Of a stretch of 64,000 nt of DNA, positions 17,783 to 26,338 are shown piece after piece. Origin of the DNA: Bacillus sp. FJAT-26390 (GTDB lineage Bacteria; Bacillota; Bacilli; Paenibacillales; Paenibacillaceae); NCBI RefSeq assembly GCF_001682865.1, contig NZ_MAQX01000022.1:434001-498000 (forward strand), given 5' to 3'. The stretch's first letter is position 1, and each line of letters starts with the position of its first letter. The position numbers were made by a program, and so were the translations under genes. The notes beneath the pieces were generated by a model. The model was not told the DNA's origin. It did not search any database and worked only from the letters and a program-made list of their open reading frames with translations.

Positions 17783-18934
17783 TTACTCTTTCCCCTTCTC
17801 CTCATCACGCTTCAAGCTATCCACATACGGCCCGGTCACGGGGGTGTCGAATTCGCCTAGCGGCGCGTGAATCCAGCGGTGGAAATAACCTTGATCGTAC
17901 AGCGCTTTGATTAGGATCATAAGAATTGGCGACAGGATGACGCCGGCAACGCCGAACAGCGATAACGAAATGATCATGAAGGCAAGCATCGTAAAGGCGG
18001 ATACGCCAAGTGAGTCGCCCGTAATTTTTGGCTCAAGAATTTGACGGGTAAGCACGACTGCAAGAAATAGCGCGGATAACCAGATCGCTAATGAAATTTT
18101 GCCTACGATGATCAAATAAATAATCCATGGTATAAAAATCGTCCCAACGCCAAGCAGCGGCAAAATGTCGAAGATCGCAGAGACGACGGCTATGACGAAC
18201 GCATTTTCTACCCGGAGGCAAATAAGCGCGATCAAGATGACGATAAAGGTGATGCTGATCATTTTTGCCTGCGCTTTAATGTAAAGCGCAATGCCCTTGA
18301 ATACGTTGTTGCGAAGGAAGAAAAAGGCGGTCTTAAACGTGTTAGGCGTTTTGTTCTCGGCAGTCTGCTTCCATGTCGTAATTTCGATGCTTAAGAAATA
18401 AGCTAATATAATACCGACCACAAAATTAAAAACAAAGGTGGAGATGGAGGAGACGTAGTTGATTAGGTTTTTAAAGATGGATTGTCCGAATTTCGCAAAA
18501 GTGGATGAAGCGCCATTGATTAAATCTTTGGAGCGTTCCACCAAATCTAGATCATCCGGCATCGTGCCGAGACGTTTCTGTGCCTCTTCCGTTATGTTCG
18601 CAATTTGGACCGCGAGAATTTCTTGATATTTCGGAAAGTTCGCATACAGCTCCTGGCCTTGCTTCGTTATCAAATAAGCGGCACCTGAGAAAGCGCCCAA
18701 TATGACAAGGGTAAACACCAAGATCGATATGCCTGATGCGATTGATTTTTTCATGCCTAGCTTGTTCAACCGCCTTGCCAGCGGCTCGATACATAAAAAA
18801 ATGAGAAATGAAAAAAATATAGGAGTTGCGATGCGGTACAAGTAGCTAAAGGAATACATTATTAAATACACGGTTAAAGCAATAAGTGCGATGTCGAAAG
18901 CGGTTCGCCAGTACTTTTTGTAAAAGGGCAGCAT
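17783..18934 (-). CDS. AI-2E family membrane protein, second copy
   Basis: Integral membrane protein of 383 residues, paralogue of the one at 3609. The frame is open to 18964, but AAGAAGGAG seven bases before the ATG at 18934 fixes the start at MLPFYKKYW. It has N-terminal helices at about 12-35 and 37-60, a soluble stretch with SKDLINGASSTFAKF, and a C-terminal helix block with LPLLGVGTIFIPW and ILEPKITGDSLGVSA, the family's characteristic segment. The C-terminal tail is charged. The role (exporter or antiporter) cannot be inferred from context. It is divergent from the deacetylase gene. Confidence 0.87.
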   Translation of the reverse strand: MLPFYKKYWRTAFDIALIALTVYLIMYSFSYLYRIATPIFFSFLIFLCIEPLARRLNKLGMKKSIASGISILVFTLVILGAFSGAAYLITKQGQELYANFPKYQEILAVQIANITEEAQKRLGTMPDDLDLVERSKDLINGASSTFAKFGQSIFKNLINYVSSISTFVFNFVVGIILAYFLSIEITTWKQTAENKTPNTFKTAFFFLRNNVFKGIALYIKAQAKMISITFIVILIALICLRVENAFVIAVVSAIFDILPLLGVGTIFIPWIIYLIIVGKISLAIWLSALFLAVVLTRQILEPKITGDSLGVSAFTMLAFMIISLSLFGVAGVILSPILMILIKALYDQGYFHRWIHAPLGEFDTPVTGPYVDSLKRDEEKGKE

Positions 18935-19021
18935 GGTTGGTACTCCTTCTTTTTCCATAATCATATTTCCATAAAGATTGTACTATAGTTTTTAAAAAGA
19001 TGCCTATTTTTTATTGCGTTA

Positions 19022-19030
19022 TGCTACAAT
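19022..19030 (+). promoter_or_regulatory. Extended -10 promoter of the deacetylase gene
   Basis: TGcTACAAT is a good extended -10 element 72 bp before the ATG at 19102. No convincing -35 hexamer is present, which is common with an extended -10. Confidence 0.35.
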
Positions 19031-19101
19031 TAAAGCTACTGTTGTTGTTTTGTACCGCTATCCATTCGTCGACTAAATCATATAACGGTGGGGAAAACAA
19101 A

Positions 19102-20511
19102 ATGGAAAATTTGCTGTTATGGGGATTATACGTCGCAACCTTCTATGCGTTTCTTCCAGGTCTTATTAGCCGTACATTTGGCTTTCGTGTTTTTAAGAAG
19201 GGCCGGGTAGAAAAGGAAATTTCCCTGACGTTTGATGATGGGCCTGATCCGGTTTATACGCCGATGCTGCTCGATCTTCTCGCCCGTTACGATGCCAAAG
19301 CGACCTTTTTTGTCGTTGGCTCGCATGCTGAGGGACAAGAAGCGCTGCTGCGGCGGATGAGTGATGAGGGCCATGTCCTGGGCATTCATAATTATGTTCA
19401 TAAATCGAATTGGTTGATGCGTCCTAGAACGGTCAAACGCCAAATCGAGCGTACGATTGACATCATTGAGAATGCAACGGGTGTGCGTTCGGCTTATTAT
19501 CGGCCGCCTTGGGGAATCGTAAACGTATTTGATTATGCGAACTTAGGTTATTTACAAATTATTTTATGGTCGGCGATGTTCGGTGACTGGCGCATTCGGC
19601 TTGGCCCTGACCGGCTGAAGAAGCGGATGCTAAAGAAGCTTAGACCGGGTGAAGTCATGCTTCTGCATGATTGCGGCATGACGTTTGGGGCAGATAAAGA
19701 TGCGCCCAAAAATATGCTTATCGCCTTAGAAGCTTATTTAGAGGAAGGCACGAAGCGCGGCTACCGATTCGTAGGCATTGAGGAAATGATGAAGCTGTCC
19801 GACGTTTCGCGTTCGACAAGTGCTCCCTCCATTTGGAAGAGAGCGCTCATCTCGCTTTGGCTGATGTGGGAAAGAGCATTTCACGTTATATTCCGCCTCA
19901 AAACGGTGGGTGACGTCAAGGACGCAGCTTTCCATTATCGGGTGACGACCTATCACGGGGAGGATATCGAGCTGGCGGCAGGCGGAAGAGTTGAGAAGGG
20001 CGACCGCATTGCAGAACTGCATTTCGACAACAAAAAGCTGTCCTCCATCGCCGCTACCTCCAAATCGCCGGTAGCTACCGGAATCCGAATGCTTCGTGAG
20101 GTGGAGCAGGCTCTGCCGCTGCTCGCGAATCAGCTCGCTGCCGATCATGATGCGGATGATATTAAAGCGGTCTATGGCGTCACGATGATCCATCGCGGGG
20201 CTGATCGTCTCGGTTTTGAAATCTTTCAGCTTCCGGAAGGCTTTTTTGCCAAATCGACTCGCATATACTTGCGTATTTTGATTCGAGTGCTTACCAATAA
20301 TACGAAGCAGTCGGCAAAGGGCAAAAAAAGAAGAGAAACGATCTCGCCGCGGATGCTGCTGATGCCGGTCAACACTATAAGGCGCCATGCGACGGTTCAA
20401 CTGAACAAGATGCAAGAGGAAGCAGAGCGAATAAGCGATGCTGTAGAGAGAACTATAAGCGCGGCAGCCGACGAAGCTGCGCAGCTAGGTACGAAAACAA
20501 CAGCTATATGA
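19102..20511 (+). CDS. NodB polysaccharide deacetylase fused to a YkoP-like domain
   Basis: Protein of 469 residues. An N-terminal hydrophobic segment (residues 4-22) likely anchors it. The NodB domain follows with all five motifs: TFDDGPDP (43-50), H96xxxH100, RPPWG (134-138), GDW (161-163) and LLHDCG (187-192), so metal and catalytic residues are present. It should remove acetyl groups from a cell-wall or exopolysaccharide sugar. Residues of about 255-420 match what I remember of the B. subtilis YkoP protein, whose function is unknown. The last 45 residues form a charged helix. ATG 19102 follows CGGTGGGG; an upstream frame to 19000 lacks a good start. It ends at a bidirectional terminator. 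Confidence 0.85.
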   Translation: MENLLLWGLYVATFYAFLPGLISRTFGFRVFKKGRVEKEISLTFDDGPDPVYTPMLLDLLARYDAKATFFVVGSHAEGQEALLRRMSDEGHVLGIHNYVHKSNWLMRPRTVKRQIERTIDIIENATGVRSAYYRPPWGIVNVFDYANLGYLQIILWSAMFGDWRIRLGPDRLKKRMLKKLRPGEVMLLHDCGMTFGADKDAPKNMLIALEAYLEEGTKRGYRFVGIEEMMKLSDVSRSTSAPSIWKRALISLWLMWERAFHVIFRLKTVGDVKDAAFHYRVTTYHGEDIELAAGGRVEKGDRIAELHFDNKKLSSIAATSKSPVATGIRMLREVEQALPLLANQLAADHDADDIKAVYGVTMIHRGADRLGFEIFQLPEGFFAKSTRIYLRILIRVLTNNTKQSAKGKKRRETISPRMLLMPVNTIRRHATVQLNKMQEEAERISDAVERTISAAADEAAQLGTKTTAI

Positions 20512-20531
20512 ATACGACTTTCGTAGAAAAT

Positions 20532-20576
20532 AAAAAAGTGGAGTGCAGGCTGTTTCCAGCTTGCACTCCACTTTTT
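20532..20576. terminator. Bidirectional terminator between deacetylase and ilvD
   Basis: AAAAAGTGGAGTGCAGGCTG and CAGCTTGCACTCCACTTTTT pair around TTTC. It serves both convergent genes. Confidence 0.93.
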
Positions 20577-20587
20577 ATTAATCACGA

Positions 20588-22273
20588 TTACATTTTCATT
20601 ACGCCGCCTGTGCTGGCGGAAGTAACAAGGTGAGCGTAACGGGCGAGATAGCCGCGTTTGATCTTAAGCTCGAAGCCTTTCCATTCGGAGCGGCGTTTTT
20701 CGAATTCTTCGTCGCTGATCAGAAGGTCCATCGTACGGTTGTTCATATCGATCTCGATGATATCGCCGTCTTGTACGAATGCGATAGGTCCGCCTTCAGC
20801 AGCTTCTGGTGAAGCGTGGCCGATGCTTATTCCGCGAGATGCGCCAGAGAAACGTCCGTCCGTTACAAGAGCGACCTTCGCGCCAAGACCCATACCTACG
20901 ATTTGCGAGGTAGGAGCAAGCATTTCCGGCATACCAGGGCCGCCGCGCGGTCCTTCGTAACGGATAACTACGACATGGCCTTCTTTGATTTTGCCGTTAG
21001 CGATGCCGTGAAGCGCATCATCCTGTGAATCAAAGCAAATCGCTGGACCTTTGTGATAGCCGCCAACTGATTTGTCGACTGCACCAGTCTTGATGATTGC
21101 GCCGTTAGGAGCAAGGTTGCCGAACAATACCGCAAGGCCGCCACGCTCTGTGTGAGGGTTGTCGATCGTGCGAATAACATCGGTATCTTGAATTTCACAG
21201 CCGATTACGTTCTCGCGAAGCGTCTTGCCTGTAACTGTCAAGCAGTCGCCATGCAAAGCGCCTTCCTTCTTGAACAGCTCGTTAAGAACAGCGCTTACGC
21301 CGCCTGCATTGTGAACATCTTCAATGTGATAATCCGATGCCGGAGCGATCTTCGCAAGATGCGGCACGCGCTCAGCTACTTCGTTGATGCGTTCGATTGG
21401 ATAGTCGATTCCAGCTTCATGCGCAATAGCGAGCGTGTGAAGTACGGTATTCGTCGATCCGCCCATCGCCATATCAAGCGCGAAAGCATTGTCGATCGTA
21501 TCTTTTGTAACGATATCACGTGGCTTGATGCCAAGCTCAATAATTTTCATCAACTGGCGGGCTGCTTCTTTAACGAACTCTTTACGCTCTGGGGCTACAG
21601 CAAGGATCGTGCCGTTACCAGGCAATGCAAGTCCAAGGCCTTCAGCCAAGCAGTTCATGGAGTTAGCTGTAAACATACCCGAACATGAGCCGCAAGTAGG
21701 GCAGCCAAATTGCTCAAGCTCCATCAACTGATCATCGTTGATTTTGCCGGCTTGGTGAGCGCCTACGCCTTCAAATACGCTCGAGAGCGAGATGGAACGG
21801 CCGTCGGAAGTTTTACCAGCTTTCATAGGTCCGCCGCTAACAAGCATAGTCGGGATGTTGACGCGAAGCGCGCCCATGATCATGCCCGGCGTGATTTTGT
21901 CACAGTTCGGAATACAAACCATGCCGTCGAACCAGTGCGCATTAACGACTGTTTCGATCGAATCCGCAATAATCTCACGGCTGGCAAGGGAGTAACGCAT
22001 GCCGATGTGACCCATAGCGATACCGTCATCTACGCCGATCGTGTTAAATTCGAAGGGAACGCCGCCAGCTTCGCGGATCGCTTCCTTAACGAGCTTGCCG
22101 AACTCCTGAAGATGAACGTGTCCAGGAATAATATCAATATACGAGTTACATACCGCGATAAATGGTTTGTCGAAATCTTCCTCTTTTACGCCTGCGGCGC
22201 GAAGCAAGCTCCGGTGCGGTGCGCGGTCGAAACCTTTTTTGATCATGTCAGAACGCATTCTTTTGGCCGCCAT
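20588..22273 (-). CDS. ilvD: Dihydroxy-acid dehydratase
   Basis: Fe-S enzyme of 561 residues that makes the 2-oxo acids for valine, leucine and isoleucine. Seen: [13 protein letters not shown] near residue 42, [11 protein letters not shown] with the second cluster cysteine, [18 protein letters not shown] with the third, and [14 protein letters not shown] at the end. This is full length. GGGGGC precedes the ATG at 22271-22273. It stands alone, not in an ilv-leu operon, and is divergent from the VanR-like gene. No T-box or leader peptide was recognised in its short 5' region. Confidence 0.97.
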   Translation of the reverse strand: MAAKRMRSDMIKKGFDRAPHRSLLRAAGVKEEDFDKPFIAVCNSYIDIIPGHVHLQEFGKLVKEAIREAGGVPFEFNTIGVDDGIAMGHIGMRYSLASREIIADSIETVVNAHWFDGMVCIPNCDKITPGMIMGALRVNIPTMLVSGGPMKAGKTSDGRSISLSSVFEGVGAHQAGKINDDQLMELEQFGCPTCGSCSGMFTANSMNCLAEGLGLALPGNGTILAVAPERKEFVKEAARQLMKIIELGIKPRDIVTKDTIDNAFALDMAMGGSTNTVLHTLAIAHEAGIDYPIERINEVAERVPHLAKIAPASDYHIEDVHNAGGVSAVLNELFKKEGALHGDCLTVTGKTLRENVIGCEIQDTDVIRTIDNPHTERGGLAVLFGNLAPNGAIIKTGAVDKSVGGYHKGPAICFDSQDDALHGIANGKIKEGHVVVIRYEGPRGGPGMPEMLAPTSQIVGMGLGAKVALVTDGRFSGASRGISIGHASPEAAEGGPIAFVQDGDIIEIDMNNRTMDLLISDEEFEKRRSEWKGFELKIKRGYLARYAHLVTSASTGGVMKM

Positions 22274-22348
22274 GTAAGTGCCCCCTATGTGCTTATTAAA
22301 ATATCGATACTCTCGATTTTATCACAATGGACAAGCGTTGGCTATAAC

Positions 22349-22373
22349 GGCAGATGGTAAGGGGTTATCTGCC
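22349..22373. repeat. Hairpin in the ilvD-vanR-like intergenic region
   Basis: GGCAGAT and ATCTGCC form a 7-bp stem with an 11-nt loop. It lies about 75 bp from the ilvD start. No T-run follows on either strand, so it is not a clear terminator; an operator or mRNA structure is possible. Confidence 0.3.
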
Positions 22374-22511
22374 AAACGTTAAAAAAACATAAAGAAACAC
22401 TTAAACTTTGTGAATTTGCGCCAAACGTCGGGACATGTCGAAGGAAATTCATGTATAGTAGGCTCAACGGACACAATGAAAATGACCCTATGGATACCAA
22501 GGAGGAGATCG

Positions 22512-23219
22512 ATGATGGAAAGAAGAGTACTAATCGTAGATGACGAGCGGGAAATTGCTGATCTCATTGAAATATATTTGAAAAACGAAGGTTTTGTAAC
22601 GGAGAAGGCCTACGATGGCGAGCAGGCTTTGCTAGCGTACGAGAAAAACCCGTTTGATTTGGTTATTTTGGATATTATGATGCCGAAAATGGATGGTCTT
22701 GAGGCGACAAGGCGCCTAAGGCGCGATCAATCGGTCCCCATTCTTATGCTTAGCGCAAAGGCGGAGGACATGGACAAGATAATGGGACTGATGACCGGCG
22801 CTGACGACTATATGATCAAGCCGTTTAACCCGCTGGAGCTTATCGCGCGCGTTCGTTCCTTGCTTCGCCGATCTTACCAGTACAGCGGCAATCCGGAAGG
22901 CGGCGGCGCTTCCCGGTCGGATAAGGAGCTGCGGCTCGGACCGCTTCGCATCGACAAACTGAGCCATACTGCTGAGGTTGATGGCAAACCCCTCCATTTG
23001 ACCTCTACAGAATTTGGCATTTTGCATTTGCTGGCGGGACAGCCGGGCAGAGTGTTTAGCGCGGAAGATATTTTTCAGCAGGTGTGGAAAGAGAAATATT
23101 TTGATTCCAATAATACGGTGATGGTTCATATCAGCAAGCTCAGAGATAAGCTCGAGAAGGAGCTGGGCGATAAAATGATCGTTACGGTTTGGGGGGTAGG
23201 CTATAAAATTGAAGGATAA
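22512..23219 (+). CDS. OmpR-family response regulator, VanR-like
   Basis: Response regulator of 235 residues: receiver domain with D54 as phosphorylation site (LVILDIMMPKMDG), then a winged-helix DNA-binding domain from about residue 135 (LTSTEFGILHLLAGQPGRVFS). Overall it looks like the VanR/YkoG branch. AAGGAGGAGA fixes the start at ATG 22512 within a longer open frame. Its stop overlaps the kinase start by 11 bases, so they are coupled. A TATAGT at 22454-22459 is a plausible -10. The likely target is the carboxypeptidase promoter downstream, which has tandem 11-bp sites. Confidence 0.9.
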   Translation: MMERRVLIVDDEREIADLIEIYLKNEGFVTEKAYDGEQALLAYEKNPFDLVILDIMMPKMDGLEATRRLRRDQSVPILMLSAKAEDMDKIMGLMTGADDYMIKPFNPLELIARVRSLLRRSYQYSGNPEGGGASRSDKELRLGPLRIDKLSHTAEVDGKPLHLTSTEFGILHLLAGQPGRVFSAEDIFQQVWKEKYFDSNNTVMVHISKLRDKLEKELGDKMIVTVWGVGYKIEG

Positions 23220-24306
23220 TCTCGCTAGAAAATTAGTTGTGCGTTCGCTGCTCCATTTATTCGGAAGCGTGTTGCTTTCGGTTATTTCGATGTATTTTTT
23301 AATTAATGTAGGGGTGTGGCTTACGGACAATGTAAGCGAAGTAGGCTCTATTGTGCGTAGAGTTTTATCTATATTCGATCGAACTTATATTGCTATGGGA
23401 GTAAGCATTTTAATGTTTTTTTTCTATTTCACTGTTTTACAGTGGAGCTTGTTTCATTATCTCAGCGAGTTGAATATGACAGTGAGAAAAATAGCAGACG
23501 GAACGTATGGGCTGGATCACAAAATCGAGGTGCGCAGACGCAGTCTCTTTGGTCCTATGGCTGCTAACGTGAATAGCTTAGTTGACCGCTTGCATCATGC
23601 GCTTGAGGAAGAGCGCAAGGCGGAGCAAACCAAAAACGAATTAATAACGAATGTCTCGCATGACCTTCGTACGCCGCTTACTTCCGTGCTTGGTTATTTG
23701 GGGCTCATTGAACAGGATCGGTATAGAGATGAAGTGGAGCTTCGCCATTACGTGCAGATTGCTTATGAAAAATCAAAACGGCTCAATGTATTAATCAATG
23801 ATCTGTTTGAATATACGAGAATGCGTTATGACTCGGCGGAGCTCAAGCTGAAAAACTTCAATTTAACGGAGATGCTCGGACAAATGCTCGTTCAATTCCA
23901 CTTGCCGCTTCAAGAAGCGGGCATGACAAGCAAGCTGGATGCGAAGGAGACGTCCGTTATGGTAAAAGGGGACGCCGCCAAGCTTGTGCGCGTATTCGAA
24001 AATCTGATCGCAAATGCGATGAGCTACGGGAAAGAAGGCAAAAAGCTTTTGATAACGGTTCATACGGAGGAAAAAGCTGCAGTTGTCGAGGTCATTAACT
24101 ATGGCGAGCCGATTCCGACGACCGATATGCCGTATATATTTGACCGGTTCTATCGGGTGGACAAATCGCGTACGCAATGGTCGGGCGGCTCGGGTCTTGG
24201 TCTAGCGATAGCCAAAAGCATTGTTTTAAAGCATGGAGGCACGATTTCGGTAGCTAGCGACATTGAACAGACCGCATTTCGGGTAACCTTGCCTTTAATT
24301 AAATAA
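23209..24306 (+). CDS. Sensor histidine kinase, VanS-like
   Basis: Membrane histidine kinase of 365 residues. Two transmembrane helices (about 15-38 and 60-82) bracket a very short extracellular loop, then HAMP, the dimerisation helix with H151 in NVSHDLRTPLTS, and an ATPase domain with NLIANAMSYG (N box), YIFDRFYRVD (F box) and GGSGLGLAI (G box). The short loop means the ligand is probably sensed in the membrane. It starts with TTG 23209, overlapping the regulator gene. It should phosphorylate the VanR-like protein. There are no vanH, vanA or vanX genes here, so this is a cell-wall stress pair rather than a resistance cassette. Confidence 0.9.
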   Translation: MKDNLARKLVVRSLLHLFGSVLLSVISMYFLINVGVWLTDNVSEVGSIVRRVLSIFDRTYIAMGVSILMFFFYFTVLQWSLFHYLSELNMTVRKIADGTYGLDHKIEVRRRSLFGPMAANVNSLVDRLHHALEEERKAEQTKNELITNVSHDLRTPLTSVLGYLGLIEQDRYRDEVELRHYVQIAYEKSKRLNVLINDLFEYTRMRYDSAELKLKNFNLTEMLGQMLVQFHLPLQEAGMTSKLDAKETSVMVKGDAAKLVRVFENLIANAMSYGKEGKKLLITVHTEEKAAVVEVINYGEPIPTTDMPYIFDRFYRVDKSRTQWSGGSGLGLAIAKSIVLKHGGTISVASDIEQTAFRVTLPLIK

Positions 24307-24309
24307 TTA

Positions 24310-24363
24310 TTAAGGTTTTCTTATGGTTCGGTTACGGTCTCCTTAAGCTGCGCCTTCTATACT
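24310..24363 (+). promoter_or_regulatory. Four 11-bp-spaced direct repeats and promoter of the carboxypeptidase gene
   Basis: TTAAGG (24310), TTATGG (24321), TTACGG (24332) and TTAAGC (24343) begin exactly 11 bp apart, each followed by a 5-bp spacer. This is the layout used by dimers of OmpR/PhoB-type regulators. TATACT at 24358-24363 is the likely -10; the third and fourth repeats take the -35 position, which suggests activation. The VanR-like regulator is encoded immediately upstream. Confidence 0.7.
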
Positions 24364-24402
24364 TTGTCGTATGGAAGTGACAGCGGAAGGGGATCGTTTA
24401 CG

Positions 24403-25371
24403 ATGTTGGAGAGAACATATAGAAGGAAATTTAATCCGGCTATCAAATTATTGCTTATTGCGGCTGGCTTAATCGCATGTATCCTGTATCTTGTTTCATT
24501 AAAAGGCAAGCCTGCCGTATCGGATCTGCAGCTGGGAGCTAGCTCGGCGATCTTGATGGATTTGCAGACCGGCGAAGTATTGTATGAAAAAAATGCAAAT
24601 GAAGCGCTGCCGCCAGCGAGCATGTCCAAGCTGATGACAGAGCTCATTATTTTGGATCTGACGAGCGAAGGCGCGCTTGGCTGGAACGAGAAGGTTAAGA
24701 CGAGCGCTTACGCAGCGGAGGTGCCGGGCTCGCAAATCGGCTTCGAGGCGGGAGAGAGCTATAGCGTTAGAGAGCTGTTCGAAGCGATGGCGGTTCACTC
24801 CGCTAATGATGCGGCGGTTGCGCTTGCGGAGCATGTCAGCGGCAAAGAAACGGCATTCGCCGCCTTAATGAACAAACGGGCAGAGAAGCTGGGTTTGTCC
24901 AGCCAAACTATTTTCGCCAATGCAACCGGGCTTAGCTCGGAGGACCTGCTTCCGTTCCCGGAAGCGTCAGCGGAGGGTGATACGGAGATGACAGCGAAGG
25001 ACACCGCCATGCTGGCAGCTTATTTGTTGAAGAAATATCCGGAGGTTCTGGATGTTTCGCGCCGCAGCAGCGTGAAGCTGGCCAATAGGGCGAAGAGCCT
25101 GCAATCGACGAATTTGATGCTCAGCGGCATGCCGTATGCTTTTCCGGGCAATGATGGGTTAAAGACGGGCTACACCGTGCAGGCTGGTTATTGCTTCACA
25201 GGAACGGCAAAGCAGGATGGGCGGCGCCTTGTATCGGTCATCATGGGAGCTGACACGCCGGAGCAGCGCTTTATCGAAACAGGCAAGCTGTTTCAATTTG
25301 GCTTTAAAACGGACGGATTGACGAGCTTGATCGGACATATCCAAAGCAAGCTGGGCATACAGGTAGGATAA
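24403..25371 (+). CDS. D-alanyl-D-alanine carboxypeptidase (S11 family)
   Basis: Penicillin-binding carboxypeptidase of 322 residues that trims the terminal D-Ala from peptidoglycan stem peptides. A signal anchor lies at residues 13-32. Active-site motifs: S73-M-S-K76 (PASMSKLM), SAN in VHSANDAA, and KTG in GLKTGYT. The start is ATG 24403 with AAGGGGA upstream; an earlier TTG at 24364 lies on the -10 region and is not used. It is shorter than DacA because the C-terminal beta domain is missing. It follows the VanR/VanS-like genes and likely answers to them, removing the target of glycopeptide-like agents; the last point is inference. Confidence 0.9.
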   Translation: MLERTYRRKFNPAIKLLLIAAGLIACILYLVSLKGKPAVSDLQLGASSAILMDLQTGEVLYEKNANEALPPASMSKLMTELIILDLTSEGALGWNEKVKTSAYAAEVPGSQIGFEAGESYSVRELFEAMAVHSANDAAVALAEHVSGKETAFAALMNKRAEKLGLSSQTIFANATGLSSEDLLPFPEASAEGDTEMTAKDTAMLAAYLLKKYPEVLDVSRRSSVKLANRAKSLQSTNLMLSGMPYAFPGNDGLKTGYTVQAGYCFTGTAKQDGRRLVSVIMGADTPEQRFIETGKLFQFGFKTDGLTSLIGHIQSKLGIQVG

Positions 25372-25445
25372 AAGCTGGGCTCAAGACGAAAATTGTCGAA
25401 TTTAGTCGATTAAACCTACTTGTTTAATAGTGTAAGAATGATGTT

Positions 25446-25487
25446 AAATCTAGAACAATCGCTGGGCGATTTTTCTAGATTTTTTTG
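25446..25487 (+). terminator. Terminator after the carboxypeptidase gene
   Basis: AAATCTAGA pairs with TCTAGATTT, with an inner AATCG/CGATT stem, then a T-run. Confidence 0.85.
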
Positions 25488-25517
25488 TTTTATGTCACAA
25501 TATATGACGCGGAATGA

Positions 25518-25546
25518 TTTACTTACTAATATTTGCTGTCTATAAT
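25518..25546 (+). promoter_or_regulatory. Promoter of the urease operon
   Basis: TTTACT (25518-25523), 17 bp, TATAAT (25541-25546), 30 bp before ureA. Only the -10 is full consensus. No nickel- or nitrogen-regulator site was recognised. Confidence 0.5.
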
Positions 25547-25575
25547 GAAATTATTACGGGTAGAGAGGTGAAAAA

Positions 25576-25881
25576 ATGCAGTTGACTGAACGTGAGAAAG
25601 AAAAGCTGCTTATTACAATCGCTGCGGATTTGGCAAGGCGCCGGATGAACCGCGGTGTGAAGCTTAACTATCCAGAAAGCATTGCGCTTATCACCTCTGA
25701 AATTATGGAAGGCGCGCGCGATGGGATGACGGTGGCCAAATTAATGGAATTTGGAACGCAAATTTTGAAGGCGGATCAAGTCATGCCCGGCATCCCGGAA
25801 ATGATCCATGAGGTGCAGGTAGAAGCTACTTTCCCCGATGGGACGAAGCTTGTAACCATTCATTACCCGATTACGGGTTAA
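25576..25881 (+). CDS. ureA: Urease gamma subunit
   Basis: Structural subunit of 101 residues of nickel urease, which splits urea into ammonia and carbamate. [25 protein letters not shown] and [19 protein letters not shown] are the normal UreA blocks. AGAGAGGTG precedes ATG 25576. First gene of the ureABCFGD operon. The 88 bp between it and ureB contain no other gene. Confidence 0.97.
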   Translation: MQLTEREKEKLLITIAADLARRRMNRGVKLNYPESIALITSEIMEGARDGMTVAKLMEFGTQILKADQVMPGIPEMIHEVQVEATFPDGTKLVTIHYPITG

Positions 25882-25969
25882 GCAAAGGTTCGGCTGTGAG
25901 CGCAGTATATCGATAGAGGTTCCCATACAAGTTAGAGCGACCACATAAGAGAGAGGAGCGCTTTGCAGG

Positions 25970-26338
25970 ATGATACCAGGACAATACCGCACGGCCCCAG
26001 GGGAAATCGAATTAAATGCCGGGCGCCTGACGAAGCAGCTAATCGTAGTCAATACTGGCGATAGACCCGTGCAGGTAGGCTCTCATTTTCATTTTTTTGA
26101 AGTGAATCGCGCACTGAAATTTGATCGCGAGGCAGCGTTTGGCATGCGGCTTCATATTGCAGCGGGGACAGCGGTACGTTTTGAGCCGGGCGAGGAGAAG
26201 CCGGTGACAGTTGTAGAGCTAGGCGGCGCGAAGCTGTCATATGGCTTGAACGGGCTAAGCCAAGGGAAGGCGGAGGCAGGCGCAATGTCCGAAGCCGTAC
26301 GAGCGCGGCTCGCAGCTTGGGAGGGTGAAGGCGGATGA
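25970..26338 (+). CDS. ureB: Urease beta subunit
   Basis: Protein of 122 residues with [18 protein letters not shown] at the start, [15 protein letters not shown] and [14 protein letters not shown], all typical of UreB. The TGA stop overlaps the ATG of ureC (ATGA type, 4 bases), so the subunits are translationally coupled. GAGAGGAG lies 11 bases upstream of the ATG. The C-terminus extends past the core by a short alanine-rich tail. Confidence 0.97.
   Translation: MIPGQYRTAPGEIELNAGRLTKQLIVVNTGDRPVQVGSHFHFFEVNRALKFDREAAFGMRLHIAAGTAVRFEPGEEKPVTVVELGGAKLSYGLNGLSQGKAEAGAMSEAVRARLAAWEGEGG

Noticed and set aside
20588-22273. Minus-strand ilvD as part of a branched-chain operon
   Set aside because: No other ilv or leu gene is near; convergent and divergent unrelated genes flank it.
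24364-24402. TTG 24364 as start of the carboxypeptidase
   Set aside because: It lies at the likely transcription start, overlapping the last base of TATACT, so it would not be translated. ATG 24403 has AAGGGGA.
22512-25371. Vancomycin-resistance cluster
   Set aside because: VanR/VanS-like genes are followed by an S11 carboxypeptidase, but vanH, vanA (ligase) and vanX are absent. A general cell-wall stress unit is more likely.
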